Origin: Bdellovibrionales bacterium
GTDB lineage: Bacteria; Bdellovibrionota; Bdellovibrionia; Bdellovibrionales; JAKFYE01
DNA length: 64,000 nt
Reading direction: 5' to 3'
Assembly: GCA_021731045.1 (NCBI GenBank)
Contig: JAKFYE010000026.1
Coordinates: forward strand, 34,045 to 98,044
How positions within the stretch are numbered: the stretch's first letter is position 1; each line of letters begins with the position of its first letter. Shown piece by piece: positions 1 through 8,917 of this stretch. A program made the position numbers and the translations under genes. The notes under the pieces were generated by a model. That model saw only the letters and a list, made by a program, of their open reading frames with translations, was not told the DNA's origin and did no database searches.

Positions 1-259
1 AGTGTGTGCATATTCAGAGGATCAATCTGTTGGTTGCATATTGCTATTTCACATAGATCTTTAATCATTGGTGCAATTTTAAACTTTTTTTCATACTTGT
101 CACAAGTCTATAGAGACCTTAATTGAGTGTTTATTAAGAAATATTAACGCGATTTTTTTTGAGTCCAAAGTCTAACTTACTGAGATTTCTTAATTCTCAT
201 CGATAGTATTGTGATTTTTGAGCTGAGGGCCGAAAATAAATGCCATAGGGGGGATTCAA

Positions 260-739
260 ATGAACGAAAACACTTTAACATCGAATTCAGAGGGAAAACT
301 TGAAAATTGGCCGTATGACGAAATGTTTGATATCGAAAAATGGAACCTACCTCAATTTTTTGATGTCATCGTTGTGGAGGATGATATCACGACAACCCGT
401 CTGATTAAAGCCATTGCTCGACGAACTAATAATTTTGCGCGCATTAAGAGTTTTAATACAGCCGAAGATGCCATCTCACATGTTGAGACATTAAAGAGAA
501 GAAATTGGACCGCACCCGATCTTGCGATTGTCGATGTCTACTTAAGAGGTCCTAAGGACGGACTCGCATTTTGTGAAACCATTAACTCACTCTACCCAGA
601 AACGAACATCGTCGTAACGAGCAGCGTGCATCCTCATCTCTATGCTGAAAAAGCAAAGCGTTTACAAGCGCGACCTCTGTTTCTGCCAAAGCCTTTTACT
701 ATCAAGCAAATCACAAGCCTTTTCGAACGACTCAACTAA
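260..739 (+). CDS. Single-domain response regulator
   Basis: This is a CheY-like receiver domain behind a short N-terminal extension of about 33 residues, 159 aa in all. Visible are the acidic pair D41-D42 (VEDD), the likely phosphoacceptor D92 in LAIVDVYLRG, the switch T120 (IVVTSS) and the conserved lysine K144 in FLPKPF. There is no output domain, so it probably acts by protein contact or as a phosphate shuttle. A purine-rich GGGGGG stretch at about 247-252 serves as ribosome site. The next gene on the strand starts 14 bases downstream, and an Hpt protein and an OmpR-type regulator lie on the opposite strand nearby, so all may belong to one signalling set. The partner kinase is not in this part of the window. 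Confidence 0.88.
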   Translation: MNENTLTSNSEGKLENWPYDEMFDIEKWNLPQFFDVIVVEDDITTTRLIKAIARRTNNFARIKSFNTAEDAISHVETLKRRNWTAPDLAIVDVYLRGPKDGLAFCETINSLYPETNIVVTSSVHPHLYAEKAKRLQARPLFLPKPFTIKQITSLFERLN

Positions 740-753
740 TTATTGGAGGACAT

Positions 754-1164
754 ATGCAACAGACACTTATACATTATGGACCATTCAAACGAACATCTAG
801 CATCGACGAATTAGTCAGAGATCAGCTCAAGATTTTGAGCGAACATTTTTCACCTCAAGGACATCAGGTGTTTCAAGTTTGGCTAGATCGGCATCGTACC
901 CGACGCAGTCCTAATAACATGAGCTATCATTGCAAAATTAAAGTCCAAACAGATAACGGAAAAAATATTTTTGTCGAAAAAAATGATCAAAATTTATTTG
1001 GCGCGCTCAATCGTGCGCGTCGTGCTGCTTTGAATTTATTAGATCATTCTCGAGAAATCGGCCGAAAAAAACGAAAAGTCGCCGCTCGTCAGCAGCGAGA
1101 ACTTATTCAAACAAATAATTTTTCAAATAGACTTCAACCTGATTCATACAGTGTTGAATTGTAG
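754..1164 (+). CDS. HPF/RaiA-like ribosome hibernation protein (probable)
   Basis: A 136-aa basic protein starting IHYGPFKRTSSIDELV, with a central strand-rich part (YHCKIKV..., IFVEKND) followed by NLFGALNRARRAALNLL. This pattern resembles the ribosome-associated HPF/RaiA (sigma-54 modulation) fold, in which short strands are followed by helices that bind the 30S subunit. It is long enough for the short form only; there is no C-terminal dimerisation domain. It has a good ribosome site (GGAGGA just before ATG) and follows a response regulator by 14 bases. Its 3' end overlaps the convergent Hpt gene by 62 bases. The family call is by pattern and not certain. Confidence 0.6.
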   Translation: MQQTLIHYGPFKRTSSIDELVRDQLKILSEHFSPQGHQVFQVWLDRHRTRRSPNNMSYHCKIKVQTDNGKNIFVEKNDQNLFGALNRARRAALNLLDHSREIGRKKRKVAARQQRELIQTNNFSNRLQPDSYSVEL

Positions 1165-1402
1165 CCGTATTAGACTCTTTGCAAGCCCCTTCGAGCTCTC
1201 GTGCGTAGAGCTCGAGGGAAGGAAAGCCGTAGGGTCTTGCAATTCCTTTAATCGTATGACTGATTCTTGCCATATCTTGAAATTTACTCTCTGCAAACAA
1301 GCTCTTTAAATTCTTTAAGTCTTCTTCTCGTGATTTAATAAAGAACGGAATGAGATCAGCAATATCACTTTCAACTGGGACTTCAGTTTTAGGAGTATCC
1401 AT
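1103..1402 (-). CDS. Hpt-domain phosphotransfer protein
   Basis: A 99-aa protein that is almost entirely a histidine phosphotransfer four-helix domain. The motif ARISHTIKGIARPYGF carries the likely phosphorylated H49, followed by the typical glycine and L/A-rich helix (LELYARELEGACKE). Such proteins pass phosphoryl groups between receiver domains in multistep phosphorelays. It lies 13 bases downstream of the OmpR-family regulator on the same strand, so the two are probably cotranscribed. Its last 62 bases overlap the convergent gene that ends at 1164. The phosphodonor is not visible nearby. Confidence 0.85.
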   Translation of the reverse strand: MDTPKTEVPVESDIADLIPFFIKSREEDLKNLKSLFAESKFQDMARISHTIKGIARPYGFPSLELYARELEGACKESNTATIQHCMNQVEVYLKNYLFE

Positions 1403-1415
1403 TTTATCCCCTTTC

Positions 1416-2153
1416 TTAGATCGTGCCTTGAGGCAATGATAGATCGTCCGACTTCACTGTTTTTCTAGGAGCCGCCGGAATAGAAAGAATGTAGCCCTTT
1501 CCACGACTCGAACGTAAGTTCACACCCGTATCCGAAATTTTTTGTCGTAACTTACAAACGTGCGTATCAATATTACGAACACTTAAATGCACACCTTTAC
1601 CCCATACCGATTCAAATAGTTCGTCGCGAGTCAAGACATCCGTCGGTTTGCGAGCTAACGCCAATAATATTTTAAATTCGATTGGAGTTAAATCAATATG
1701 AGTGTTTTCGCCATTCGTTTTCTTATAAACTTTTTGATCTACGAGCGAAATAAGTAATGGGCCAATTTCAATATCGCCTTCAAAATTGCCTTTGCGTTTC
1801 AAAACAACTTCAACACGAGCAAGCAGTTCACGCGCATCAAACGGTTTTGCAATATAGTCATCAGCACCAGAAGAGAGGCCATTAATTTTATCGGTCACTT
1901 CACCTTTAGCCGTTAACATAATCACCGGAGTTTTACGAGTTAAGCCATCGCGCTCGATTTCTTTACAAAACTCAATTCCATTGCCATCAGGCAAAGATAT
2001 GTCTAATAAAATTAAGTCGAATTGATTCGACGATAATTTTAATCGCGCCTCATAAAGACTTGTTGCGAGTTCAACTTGGTTGTTCTTTTCAATTGCTCGT
2101 TTTGTGAGAAATTGTGCTTCTAATGAATCTTCAACTAGTAATATATGTGCCAT
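1416..2153 (-). CDS. OmpR/PhoB-family response regulator
   Basis: A 245-aa DNA-binding regulator. The receiver has E8-D9, the phosphoacceptor D51 (LILLDISLPDGNG), T81 (VIMLTAKG) and K103 (YIAKPFDA). The C-terminal winged helix spans roughly residues 130-228, with the family signature LTPIEFKILLAL, the recognition-helix region VRNIDTHVCKLRQKI and the wing SSRGKGY. A short tail follows. It starts the minus-strand pair with the Hpt gene. There is a 180-base divergent gap to the phosphodiesterase gene. The absence of an adjacent sensor kinase makes this an orphan regulator, possibly served by the Hpt protein. Confidence 0.93.
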   Translation of the reverse strand: MAHILLVEDSLEAQFLTKRAIEKNNQVELATSLYEARLKLSSNQFDLILLDISLPDGNGIEFCKEIERDGLTRKTPVIMLTAKGEVTDKINGLSSGADDYIAKPFDARELLARVEVVLKRKGNFEGDIEIGPLLISLVDQKVYKKTNGENTHIDLTPIEFKILLALARKPTDVLTRDELFESVWGKGVHLSVRNIDTHVCKLRQKISDTGVNLRSSRGKGYILSIPAAPRKTVKSDDLSLPQGTI

Positions 2154-2333
2154 AGATTTCTATTATTCGCCCTTAGAGTGTTAAATGGTCAACGCCTATA
2201 GTATTATGTTTTCTTAACAAATCTACTCAGCGATTAAACGTTAATTATATCAGGTATTTAACAACCTACTATCGAGCTTGCGTAAGGTCTTGCAGCCCGC
2301 TAGATTTGAACAATTACATAAAGGACATTCAAA

Positions 2334-3674
2334 ATGAAATCTACCACTATAAAAAAATGGGTCAGTCTTTATATAGCAAGTTTCTTCACAATATTAGTTT
2401 TGGGCTCAGGAAGTCTCTTAAGTTCCTGCTCGGCTCCATCTACTCAAAATGAGGAACAAGGCACTAAAGCGCACGCTCCTATAGAAGACAAGCCAAAGCG
2501 CTATAATTCTATAAGTGCGCTTAATAAGCCTTATGTTTTGCTCGTCTCGCTTGATGGCTTTCGCTATGACTATATCGAAAAATACAACGCAAAAAACCTT
2601 GCCGCTTTTGAAAAAAACGGACGGCGTGCAAAAGGGTTGATCCCCTCGTTTCCAACAAAAACGTTTCCTAATCATTATACGATCGTGACAGGTATGTTGC
2701 CGACGACTCATGGACTGGTCGATAATGATTTTTACGATTCTCAAACTCTAAAAAAATATAGCATGGGTGATTCGGTCGCCGTACGTGATGGAAGTTGGTA
2801 TGGGGGAGAACCGCTTTGGATGGTCGCTGAACGTTCAGGAATGATCGCTGCCAGTTATTTTTGGGTGGGGTCAGAAGCTGAAATCAAAGGCTATAGGCCG
2901 AGTTACTACTATGATTACGATGATAAGCATGACAATAAAATGCGCGTGGCTCAGGTGCTTAAATGGCTAAGCCTTCCCGAATCTGAAAGACCGCACATGT
3001 TGACGTTGTATTTTTCAATTGTCGATAGTGCCGGTCACAAGTATGGGCCCGACGCGCCCGAAACAGGGGTCGCGGTTCAAGAAGCCGATCAACTGATTGG
3101 TGAGTTACGTGCGGAGCTGGCGTCGACTCATCTTCCGATAAACTTTATTGTTGTCTCAGATCACGGAATGGGAAACCTCGACCCGGTTAAAACAATTTAT
3201 CTCGATAAAGTTATTGATTTGAAAAAATACGAAATCGCGGGAGGCGGAGCCTTTTTATCGCTCTATTCGAATAGCCCAAAAGATATTCAAAATGATTACA
3301 ATAAATTAAAAGTTATACCGCATGCGAAAGTTTTTTTTAGAAATAAAATTCCCGCTCATTATAAGTTGAAGAGCTCAAGCCGCTTGGGCGATCTTGTTAT
3401 GGTGGCCGACAATGGGTACTATATTATGACTAAGTCTCCCAAAGATGTTTCCAAACCTTCGGGACAAATGGCGACTCATGGTTGGGACAACATCAACAAA
3501 GACATGCACGGAGTTTTTCTTGCAGAAGGTGTAAATATTAAGCCAGGTCCAGTGCTCGCTCCGTTTGAAAATATTCACATTTATCCGTTTATATTAAAAA
3601 TTTTGGGACTGCACACTGACGAAGTTATTGACGGTAAACTTGAAATTTTAGATCCGATTTACAGAGCGAACTAG
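2334..3674 (+). CDS. Ectonucleotide pyrophosphatase/phosphodiesterase-type lipoprotein
   Basis: A 446-aa member of the alkaline-phosphatase superfamily, NPP branch, which hydrolyses phosphodiester or pyrophosphate bonds of nucleotides or lipids outside the cytoplasm. The N-terminus is a lipoprotein signal with lipobox LLSSC (Cys32). Metal and catalytic signatures appear in family order: SLDGF, then PTKTFPNHYT with the threonine nucleophile, GLVDNDFYD, VDSAGH, VVSDHGMG and ATHGWDN. Length is usual for bacterial members. It stands alone between two intergenic gaps; the ribosome site is AAAGGA. The true substrate cannot be read from sequence. Confidence 0.9.
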   Translation: MKSTTIKKWVSLYIASFFTILVLGSGSLLSSCSAPSTQNEEQGTKAHAPIEDKPKRYNSISALNKPYVLLVSLDGFRYDYIEKYNAKNLAAFEKNGRRAKGLIPSFPTKTFPNHYTIVTGMLPTTHGLVDNDFYDSQTLKKYSMGDSVAVRDGSWYGGEPLWMVAERSGMIAASYFWVGSEAEIKGYRPSYYYDYDDKHDNKMRVAQVLKWLSLPESERPHMLTLYFSIVDSAGHKYGPDAPETGVAVQEADQLIGELRAELASTHLPINFIVVSDHGMGNLDPVKTIYLDKVIDLKKYEIAGGGAFLSLYSNSPKDIQNDYNKLKVIPHAKVFFRNKIPAHYKLKSSSRLGDLVMVADNGYYIMTKSPKDVSKPSGQMATHGWDNINKDMHGVFLAEGVNIKPGPVLAPFENIHIYPFILKILGLHTDEVIDGKLEILDPIYRAN

Positions 3675-3987
3675 TGCCTTCACCATTTCAGCCGTCACGC
3701 CGTCACCCACAGATCTTACACAATAACTCGCTCAGCCTCTGTCTTGAGAAAATCGAGAAGGCTCTTCAATCAAAGTAACTTTCGGATGCAAAGGGCTCAG
3801 AACGCCGTTTTTGCCACTATTTTGAGGTCTCCTCAAGAACAGTCTCTGCCGCCGATCCTACTGGATTCCATATACGCAGCACACATTGTGACATTTGAAG
3901 AACTTGCAGAACTGTCTCAAAATGAGACAACAACTTCGTCCAGATTCAAATATATTCACAATTGAAACGGCCTTTGCCTTGCTTAGT
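3675..3987. other. Intergenic stretch, no convincing gene
   Basis: Gene-poor gap between the phosphodiesterase stop and a long hairpin. A 73-codon frame exists on the plus strand at 3744-3965 but begins with TTG, has no clear ribosome site and gives a protein with no recognisable pattern, so I do not call it. No tRNA or promoter stands out. Confidence 0.5.
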
Positions 3988-4067
3988 AAAAACCCTCTGA
4001 CCTTTTTTTCTGGTTATATATTGTTATTTGTCTTGGTATAGCCAGAAAAAAAGGTCAGAGGGTTTTT
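3988..4067. repeat. 31-bp-arm perfect-like hairpin
   Basis: Positions 3988-4018 and 4037-4067 are inverted copies of 31 bases with a single G-T wobble, around an 18-base AT-rich loop. The left arm begins with an A run and the right arm ends in TTTTT, the layout of a Rho-independent terminator. However, the stem is about three times the usual length and ends only 17 bases before the next start codon, with the ribosome site GGAGGA in between. It could end upstream transcription, act as a 5' leader structure of the next gene, or be a palindromic mobile remnant. Confidence 0.85.
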
Positions 4068-4083
4068 CACTTTTGGAGGATTT

Positions 4084-4713
4084 ATGAAGTTCACATTTTT
4101 TTTAGTCATTGCCCTTTTACCCTTCGCAAGCTTTGGCAAATCCAATGACTACGTTACTAAAAATTCAAAGCTTGTTTTGAATCTACCCATCGAAGTGGGT
4201 CCCAACGGAGGAAAAATCGAAGTCAGAGACGCAGCCAATCTTCTTCACTGTAGTCTCGAGCTCGACAAAAAAGCCAAAGGACAGACTATTTCTGCAGGAA
4301 CTCAATTCAATATTTCAGATTCAAAATTCGAAGCCAGAGACGGTTACGACGATGGAATTTATTGCGGCGAAATCGGAAGCGGCCATGGCTATCTCGCCGG
4401 CCAACTCACAACACGATGTGAAAAAATCGGAGATCCCTACAGCTACAAAACCATTCGCATAGAAATGCAATTCAAAAGATCTCTCATCAAAAATATCACC
4501 TGTGCTATGTATCGCATTAATCCCGCAACAGCTGAAGATTTAGAAAAAGAGAAAAAGCTCTTACGACCGAATTACCATACAGCCATCACGACCAGCGGTG
4601 TTAAAACTCTCGATACTGATCTCTTGAGTAAAGATGTGTTCAATGACGCGATCAAAATTATTTTGAACGGCCCATTGCAAACACAATTCGGCCAGGCAGG
4701 ACCAACGCCATGA
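4084..4713 (+). CDS. Exported protein of unknown function
   Basis: A 209-aa protein with a clear signal peptide (MKFTFFLVIALLPFASFG, cleavage near residue 19). The mature part contains four cysteines (LLHCSLEL, IYCGEIG, TTRCEKIG, ITCAMYR), which suggests two disulfides and a compact extracytoplasmic domain, with strand-rich stretches between. I do not recognise a family. It has a strong ribosome site (GGAGGA) directly after a 31-bp hairpin and is followed by a terminator shared with the convergent nuclease gene, so it looks monocistronic. Confidence 0.8.
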   Translation: MKFTFFLVIALLPFASFGKSNDYVTKNSKLVLNLPIEVGPNGGKIEVRDAANLLHCSLELDKKAKGQTISAGTQFNISDSKFEARDGYDDGIYCGEIGSGHGYLAGQLTTRCEKIGDPYSYKTIRIEMQFKRSLIKNITCAMYRINPATAEDLEKEKKLLRPNYHTAITTSGVKTLDTDLLSKDVFNDAIKIILNGPLQTQFGQAGPTP

Positions 4714-4714
4714 T

Positions 4715-4757
4715 GCTCTAGGGTGCCTGTAAGCACCAGAGTCGGCTTTTTTTATTT
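4715..4757 (+). terminator. Rho-independent terminator
   Basis: A short stem (CTCT...GGTGC paired with GCACC...AGAG, around 4716-4741) is followed by TTTTTTTATTTATT. It lies just after the stop of the exported protein gene and reaches into the stop of the convergent nuclease gene. Confidence 0.65.
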
Positions 4758-5739
4758 ATTCGCAATCATCCTCGTGATCATCGGCGAAATTATGAGCTCG
4801 CATAATACTTTTATTTTTTAGCCCGGCATAGTTTGGCGCCAACCAACTTGGAACCCCTACTTTTATGGATTGCGTTTTCGTCGGGTTACCTGCTGCCGTC
4901 CATGCAGAAGATAAAATCACCGCAAGCGTTGCGGCTCCATCGGCTAATCTGTCTTTCGCTATATCATACATTTCAGTGGCGCCTCGGCCCGTACGCCCAT
5001 AAAGAGCATCGACTTCTAAAATAGCGTCCTTCCACTCGTAAGAACGTTTAACCATATTAAAAATAACGTTGTCGAGACTTCCGGTATTCTGTCGTACAAA
5101 TTCACGATTTTTAATTAAGAGTTTTGCTCTTTTTAAAACATCTGCTTTCAAAGTCGCATATGCACGACCTTCAAGATTGGTTGTTTCAAAAAATTTGTGA
5201 ATACCTTTTTGATTGGTGAGCTGTCCGTTATAGTTTGTAGTCACATGTAGCGGTTGAGAAAGATCGCCTACGTAATGGCTCATCGTTCCGGCCATTTCAA
5301 GTGAAGACTTGTAATCAGAGGTAATGGCCTTGGATATCACCAATGCATAGAGCTGTTGGATTCGCCAAATCGCAGTTCCGTGGTCAATCAGTTTCTCCTC
5401 AGAGAACTGTCTTAAAGCATCCACCCAACGACGCGGAAATTTTGAAATATCATAAATAGAGGAATAATAGGCATCGGGTTCAAAAAAGTGGGTGGGCTTT
5501 TCATCAAATCCATTCTTGCCAGTCTTCCAGGTATTATCTGGAACATTCGCTAAGATCCCCATATTCACTTGATTGGCTGACCAAAAAGATTTTGCACCGT
5601 TGAGCTCGCCGCCAACTTCGGCAACAAGTTTATGACCAGTCGCTCCCCATCCCCAGGCTTGCGGACTCGTGATACTGACTGAAAGACACAGTAGTGATAC
5701 TACAGTAATGAGCCTTCGTTTCATGGTCCCCACTTCCAT
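4756..5739 (-). CDS. S1/P1-family zinc nuclease (phospholipase C fold), secreted
   Basis: A 327-aa exported protein. After a signal peptide ending SPQAWG, the mature N-terminus WGWGATGHKLVAEVGG matches the S1/P1 nuclease family, in which the N-terminal Trp and nearby His bind zinc. Further family signatures are THFFEPDAYY and MSHYVGDLSQPLHVTTNYNG, which supply more zinc ligands. The family cleaves single-stranded nucleic acids and 3'-nucleotides outside the cell, fitting nutrient salvage. Two starts are possible: ATG at 5739 behind a run of eight G on the coding strand, or ATG at 5724 (MKRRLITVVS), which gives the more typical signal peptide. Confidence 0.88.
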   Translation of the reverse strand: MEVGTMKRRLITVVSLLCLSVSITSPQAWGWGATGHKLVAEVGGELNGAKSFWSANQVNMGILANVPDNTWKTGKNGFDEKPTHFFEPDAYYSSIYDISKFPRRWVDALRQFSEEKLIDHGTAIWRIQQLYALVISKAITSDYKSSLEMAGTMSHYVGDLSQPLHVTTNYNGQLTNQKGIHKFFETTNLEGRAYATLKADVLKRAKLLIKNREFVRQNTGSLDNVIFNMVKRSYEWKDAILEVDALYGRTGRGATEMYDIAKDRLADGAATLAVILSSAWTAAGNPTKTQSIKVGVPSWLAPNYAGLKNKSIMRAHNFADDHEDDCE

Positions 5740-6131
5740 GAATGTCCCCCCCCTAATGGCTTAATCAGATCAGGTCTTAGGATTTATATAAAGAAAATTA
5801 AACGTACGAACAGAAACTAAATATTTCGCTCAAATCGAATTTATAGGCCCTGGGAGCCTTTTTCTCAGTTTTTTGAATTATAATTAAAATAATTATGGAC
5901 AGCCCCTCGAAAGATCGATTTAATTTTTATTCCGCATATTTCTTATTACCGAAGTAACCCATTTTTTATAAAGACCCGCCTCCATCAAGTAGGGATTTCG
6001 TGTCTCATTTTGAGACGTCGAACACCTCGGCAAATGTCATAAAATCACCCTTCATTTTGATTAGGTTAAGTCTCCGTAGGATTTCAACGGGAACACGACT
6101 TGCAATTATTAACTGTAAAATGGGGGCCTAC
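5740..6131. other. Divergent intergenic region
   Basis: This gap separates the nuclease and the CxxCH lipoprotein genes and must hold both promoters. It is AT-rich with a near-palindrome around 5879-5894 (ATAATT-type). An in-frame GTG at 6000 could extend the downstream gene, but the extra residues look like no signal peptide. I see no RNA gene. Confidence 0.4.
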
Positions 6132-7430
6132 GTGTCACACAACATAAGAGAAACATTAAAAACGACAATTCGTCTTTTACTTACCAGCTTACTTTTAGTG
6201 GGCTGTGGCCAAGTTGCATTTGATAGTACAAAAAGCGAAAAGGGAACGGCATTAAAAAATCCGACACCTCCCACTGAGCCTCCTCCGAATGAAATAGTTG
6301 TGACTTTAAAATCTCTTCAGCCGGCCTTAGCTGTACGTGGACTCGCCTGTCTTATGTGTCACGCGGATATCCGTTCGAACGTTATTACCGATTTTGGTTA
6401 CGGCAACCCTTGGTATTTAGGAGAGAATAGAACACTTGACCAAGGAGTGAACCAATCAGACCAGAGTTGGTTTTCTAACCTAGCATCAACGTGGCAAACA
6501 GCTCGCATAAAAGGCAGCGTGTTTGTTCCTAATGTCGAAGTCACTCGTGCGGCTCAAGACAGTTTGGGAAGCGCATATGTTAACCAACCGCTGATGAAGT
6601 TAGACAAACTGATGACGACACCCTATCAGGTCGCTTGGAACTTTTATGAAGATCCAGAGGTGACATTTTCAGATATGGCTCTTCGAGTTCAACCCCTCGA
6701 TGGAAATGCAAAAGTCATCGCAAAATCACAGATTGTGATTCGCGCTCCAAGCGAAGCGGAAATCTTTAACTTAGTACCGGGATTGACGCCGACAGAGGCC
6801 GGCTTCAAACGTGCTAATTCCGCTGCTGCAGTAGAATTTGTTATAAAAGGAAGCGGTGTCAATGCTTATACGACGAATGACAGCGCCCAAACGCTTTCGT
6901 GCTCGAAATCCGATATCATAGTGAATGGAACTTTGTTTCTTAAAAAATTAAAGGTCAACGCCGCCGGTGGATGTCGACTCTACGTCACCGGGTCTGTCTT
7001 TATAGAAGATGCCATCGAATATGTGGGTTCAGGTGCGGATCAGAATCTTCAGATTACAAGTGCTAACGCCATCATCATGGGTATAAATGTCAGTCACCTT
7101 CAAAACCGCTTGCTTAATGAACGGCGAAATCTTGAATTGTCAGGTACGCGAGATTATTTATCACGCGCGCAACAAGCCGTACAAGAAGCGCAAAATATTG
7201 GAACTCTCGTGGATGCCCAAGTGGGCTCGGATCGTACGTCGATTGATTTTTCAGGACTCCTCCTCAATGCACCAGTTATTCACAGCCGTTATCTCGGCGA
7301 AGTTCACGGGACTGTCATTGCCGAAGCCGCGCTCTTTGTGCTTGAAGATTTTCACTTCCAATTTGATTCGGTCTTTACGCGAGTTGACGTCCTACCTCTA
7401 CTCACAAATCCCGTGCTTGTTGTAAAATAA
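6132..7430 (+). CDS. Lipoprotein with one CxxCH haem motif, unknown function
   Basis: I place the start at GTG 6132, because a GGGGG ribosome site sits 5 bases upstream and the product then begins with a good lipoprotein signal ending LLVGC. Starts at 6000 (GTG) or 6120 (ATG) only add non-signal residues. The 432-aa product has a Pro-rich linker (PTPPTEPPPN), then GLACLMCHADIRSN, a CxxCH site typical of covalent c-type haem. The rest (about 330 residues) is strand-rich and I do not recognise it. The gene is isolated. Whether haem is attached depends on a cytochrome-c maturation system outside this window. Confidence 0.75.
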   Translation: MSHNIRETLKTTIRLLLTSLLLVGCGQVAFDSTKSEKGTALKNPTPPTEPPPNEIVVTLKSLQPALAVRGLACLMCHADIRSNVITDFGYGNPWYLGENRTLDQGVNQSDQSWFSNLASTWQTARIKGSVFVPNVEVTRAAQDSLGSAYVNQPLMKLDKLMTTPYQVAWNFYEDPEVTFSDMALRVQPLDGNAKVIAKSQIVIRAPSEAEIFNLVPGLTPTEAGFKRANSAAAVEFVIKGSGVNAYTTNDSAQTLSCSKSDIIVNGTLFLKKLKVNAAGGCRLYVTGSVFIEDAIEYVGSGADQNLQITSANAIIMGINVSHLQNRLLNERRNLELSGTRDYLSRAQQAVQEAQNIGTLVDAQVGSDRTSIDFSGLLLNAPVIHSRYLGEVHGTVIAEAALFVLEDFHFQFDSVFTRVDVLPLLTNPVLVVK

Positions 7431-7437
7431 GCACAGC

Positions 7438-8808
7438 TCACTTAATCCAAACCGTTTTGATATTTGCAAACTCTAGCATTCCGTAACGGCTCATTTCTCG
7501 GCCAACGCCTGAGTTTCGAACTCCGCCAAAGGGAAGCAACGGGTTTGATTTTAAATACTCATTCACAAAGACAGACCCAGAATCGACTTCGACTTCTGCG
7601 AGTCTTCGCGCTTTTGTCATATCGGTCGTGAAAATCGCGGCACCTAAACCAAATTCGCTTTGGTTAGCTAATTCGAGCGCATGGGTTTCGTTTTTGGCAC
7701 GAATTAAAACGCACACCGGGCCAAAAAGTTCTTCGTCAAAGGCCGCAACTCCTGGTTTCACATCGGTCAAAACTGTCGGGGCATAAAAAAAACCATTATT
7801 AATGTTGAGGCTTTCTCCTCCTAAAAGCAGACGTGCCCCTGACTTCACGCTATTCTTTACTTGGGTCGCGAGTTGATCCATTAAATCTTTGCGCGCTAAG
7901 GGCCCCACATGCACATTTTCATCGAGAGGTGATCCCGTTTTAAGCACGCTCACTTTAGAAAGAACTTTTTCTTGGAATTTTTCAAAAACCTCATCCACAA
8001 CGATAAATCGTTTCGCCGACACGCAACTTTGTCCCGCATTAACGAAACGACCCTTCACACATTCGCTAGCGGCCAATTCGATATCGGCATCTTCCAACAC
8101 AATGTACGCATCACTCCCTCCAAGTTCGAGGACGACTTTCTTAAGTGCCTGCCCGGCACGACTCGCAACCTCACGACCGGCGCGCACGCTTCCGGTTAGG
8201 CTGACTCCGCGCACGCGAAAATCATCGATCACGCGACCGGTATCCGCCAAATTAAGAATCAGATTTTGATACACATGTTTATTGAGACCCGATTCATTAA
8301 AAATCTGTTCGATAAGTAATGCCGATCCCACAGTGTTATCGGCATGCTTAATCAAAACGGTATTGCCAAGTATAAGTGTCGGAATCGCAAAACGTATAAT
8401 CTGCCACAGCGGAAAATTCCAAGGCATGATACCTAAGATTGGCCCCATAGGTTGAAATGTAATGTAACTTTCAGTTGCCTGAGAATTTATAATTTCATTT
8501 TTAAGAAAACTCGGGCCTTGTTTTGCAAAGTATTCGATCAGCGCTATACTTTTTTTAATTTCAGCTTGTGCCTCTGCAATGGGCTTTCCCATTTCGATAG
8601 TCATTTTTTCTGCAAGACTTTGAAGGTTTTTTTCTAATGCCGCTTTGAAACCTAAAATCATTTCGGCACGAAATTCGACACTTTGGCACCGCCACCTTTT
8701 ATAGGCGTCTAAACTATTGGCAATTTTATTGTGTGCGGTTTGCAGACTCTCGTATTCGTATTCTAATATTTTCTGTCCCGTAGCGGGATTTATTGTTGAA
8801 AATTTCAT
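7438..8808 (-). CDS. NAD(P)-dependent aldehyde dehydrogenase, succinate-semialdehyde type
   Basis: A 456-aa cytosolic aldehyde dehydrogenase. It shows the family marks in order: MPWNFPLWQ, the glycine motif SLTGSVRAGREVA, VLELGGSDAYIV with the general-base Glu, NAGQSCVSAKRF with the catalytic Cys, and EELFGPVCVLI. The short N-terminus (STINPATGQKI) and the ending LPFGGVRNSGVGRE resemble succinate-semialdehyde dehydrogenases of the Sad/GabD type, which oxidise succinate semialdehyde to succinate. The substrate is inferred. It starts at ATG with a GAGG ribosome site and has no obvious operon partner. Confidence 0.88.
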   Translation of the reverse strand: MKFSTINPATGQKILEYEYESLQTAHNKIANSLDAYKRWRCQSVEFRAEMILGFKAALEKNLQSLAEKMTIEMGKPIAEAQAEIKKSIALIEYFAKQGPSFLKNEIINSQATESYITFQPMGPILGIMPWNFPLWQIIRFAIPTLILGNTVLIKHADNTVGSALLIEQIFNESGLNKHVYQNLILNLADTGRVIDDFRVRGVSLTGSVRAGREVASRAGQALKKVVLELGGSDAYIVLEDADIELAASECVKGRFVNAGQSCVSAKRFIVVDEVFEKFQEKVLSKVSVLKTGSPLDENVHVGPLARKDLMDQLATQVKNSVKSGARLLLGGESLNINNGFFYAPTVLTDVKPGVAAFDEELFGPVCVLIRAKNETHALELANQSEFGLGAAIFTTDMTKARRLAEVEVDSGSVFVNEYLKSNPLLPFGGVRNSGVGREMSRYGMLEFANIKTVWIK

Positions 8809-8917
8809 GAAGACCTCTATCCTAAATGTGGCTTATGAGGAAGAATCTGTCCATATTTAGCCACGGCTATTAAGAATATGACATAAATTTCTAAAATGAT
8901 TCTCGAGGATTCAAAAC

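Noticed and set aside
1..68. Open minus-strand frame of about 22 codons running off the left edge, starting at ATG 68
   Set aside because: No Shine-Dalgarno-like bases before it and too short to judge by content; it could be the 5' end of a gene outside the window but I cannot support it.
3744..3965. 73-codon plus-strand frame
   Set aside because: TTG start, no ribosome site, no recognisable protein pattern and biased composition; treated as chance.
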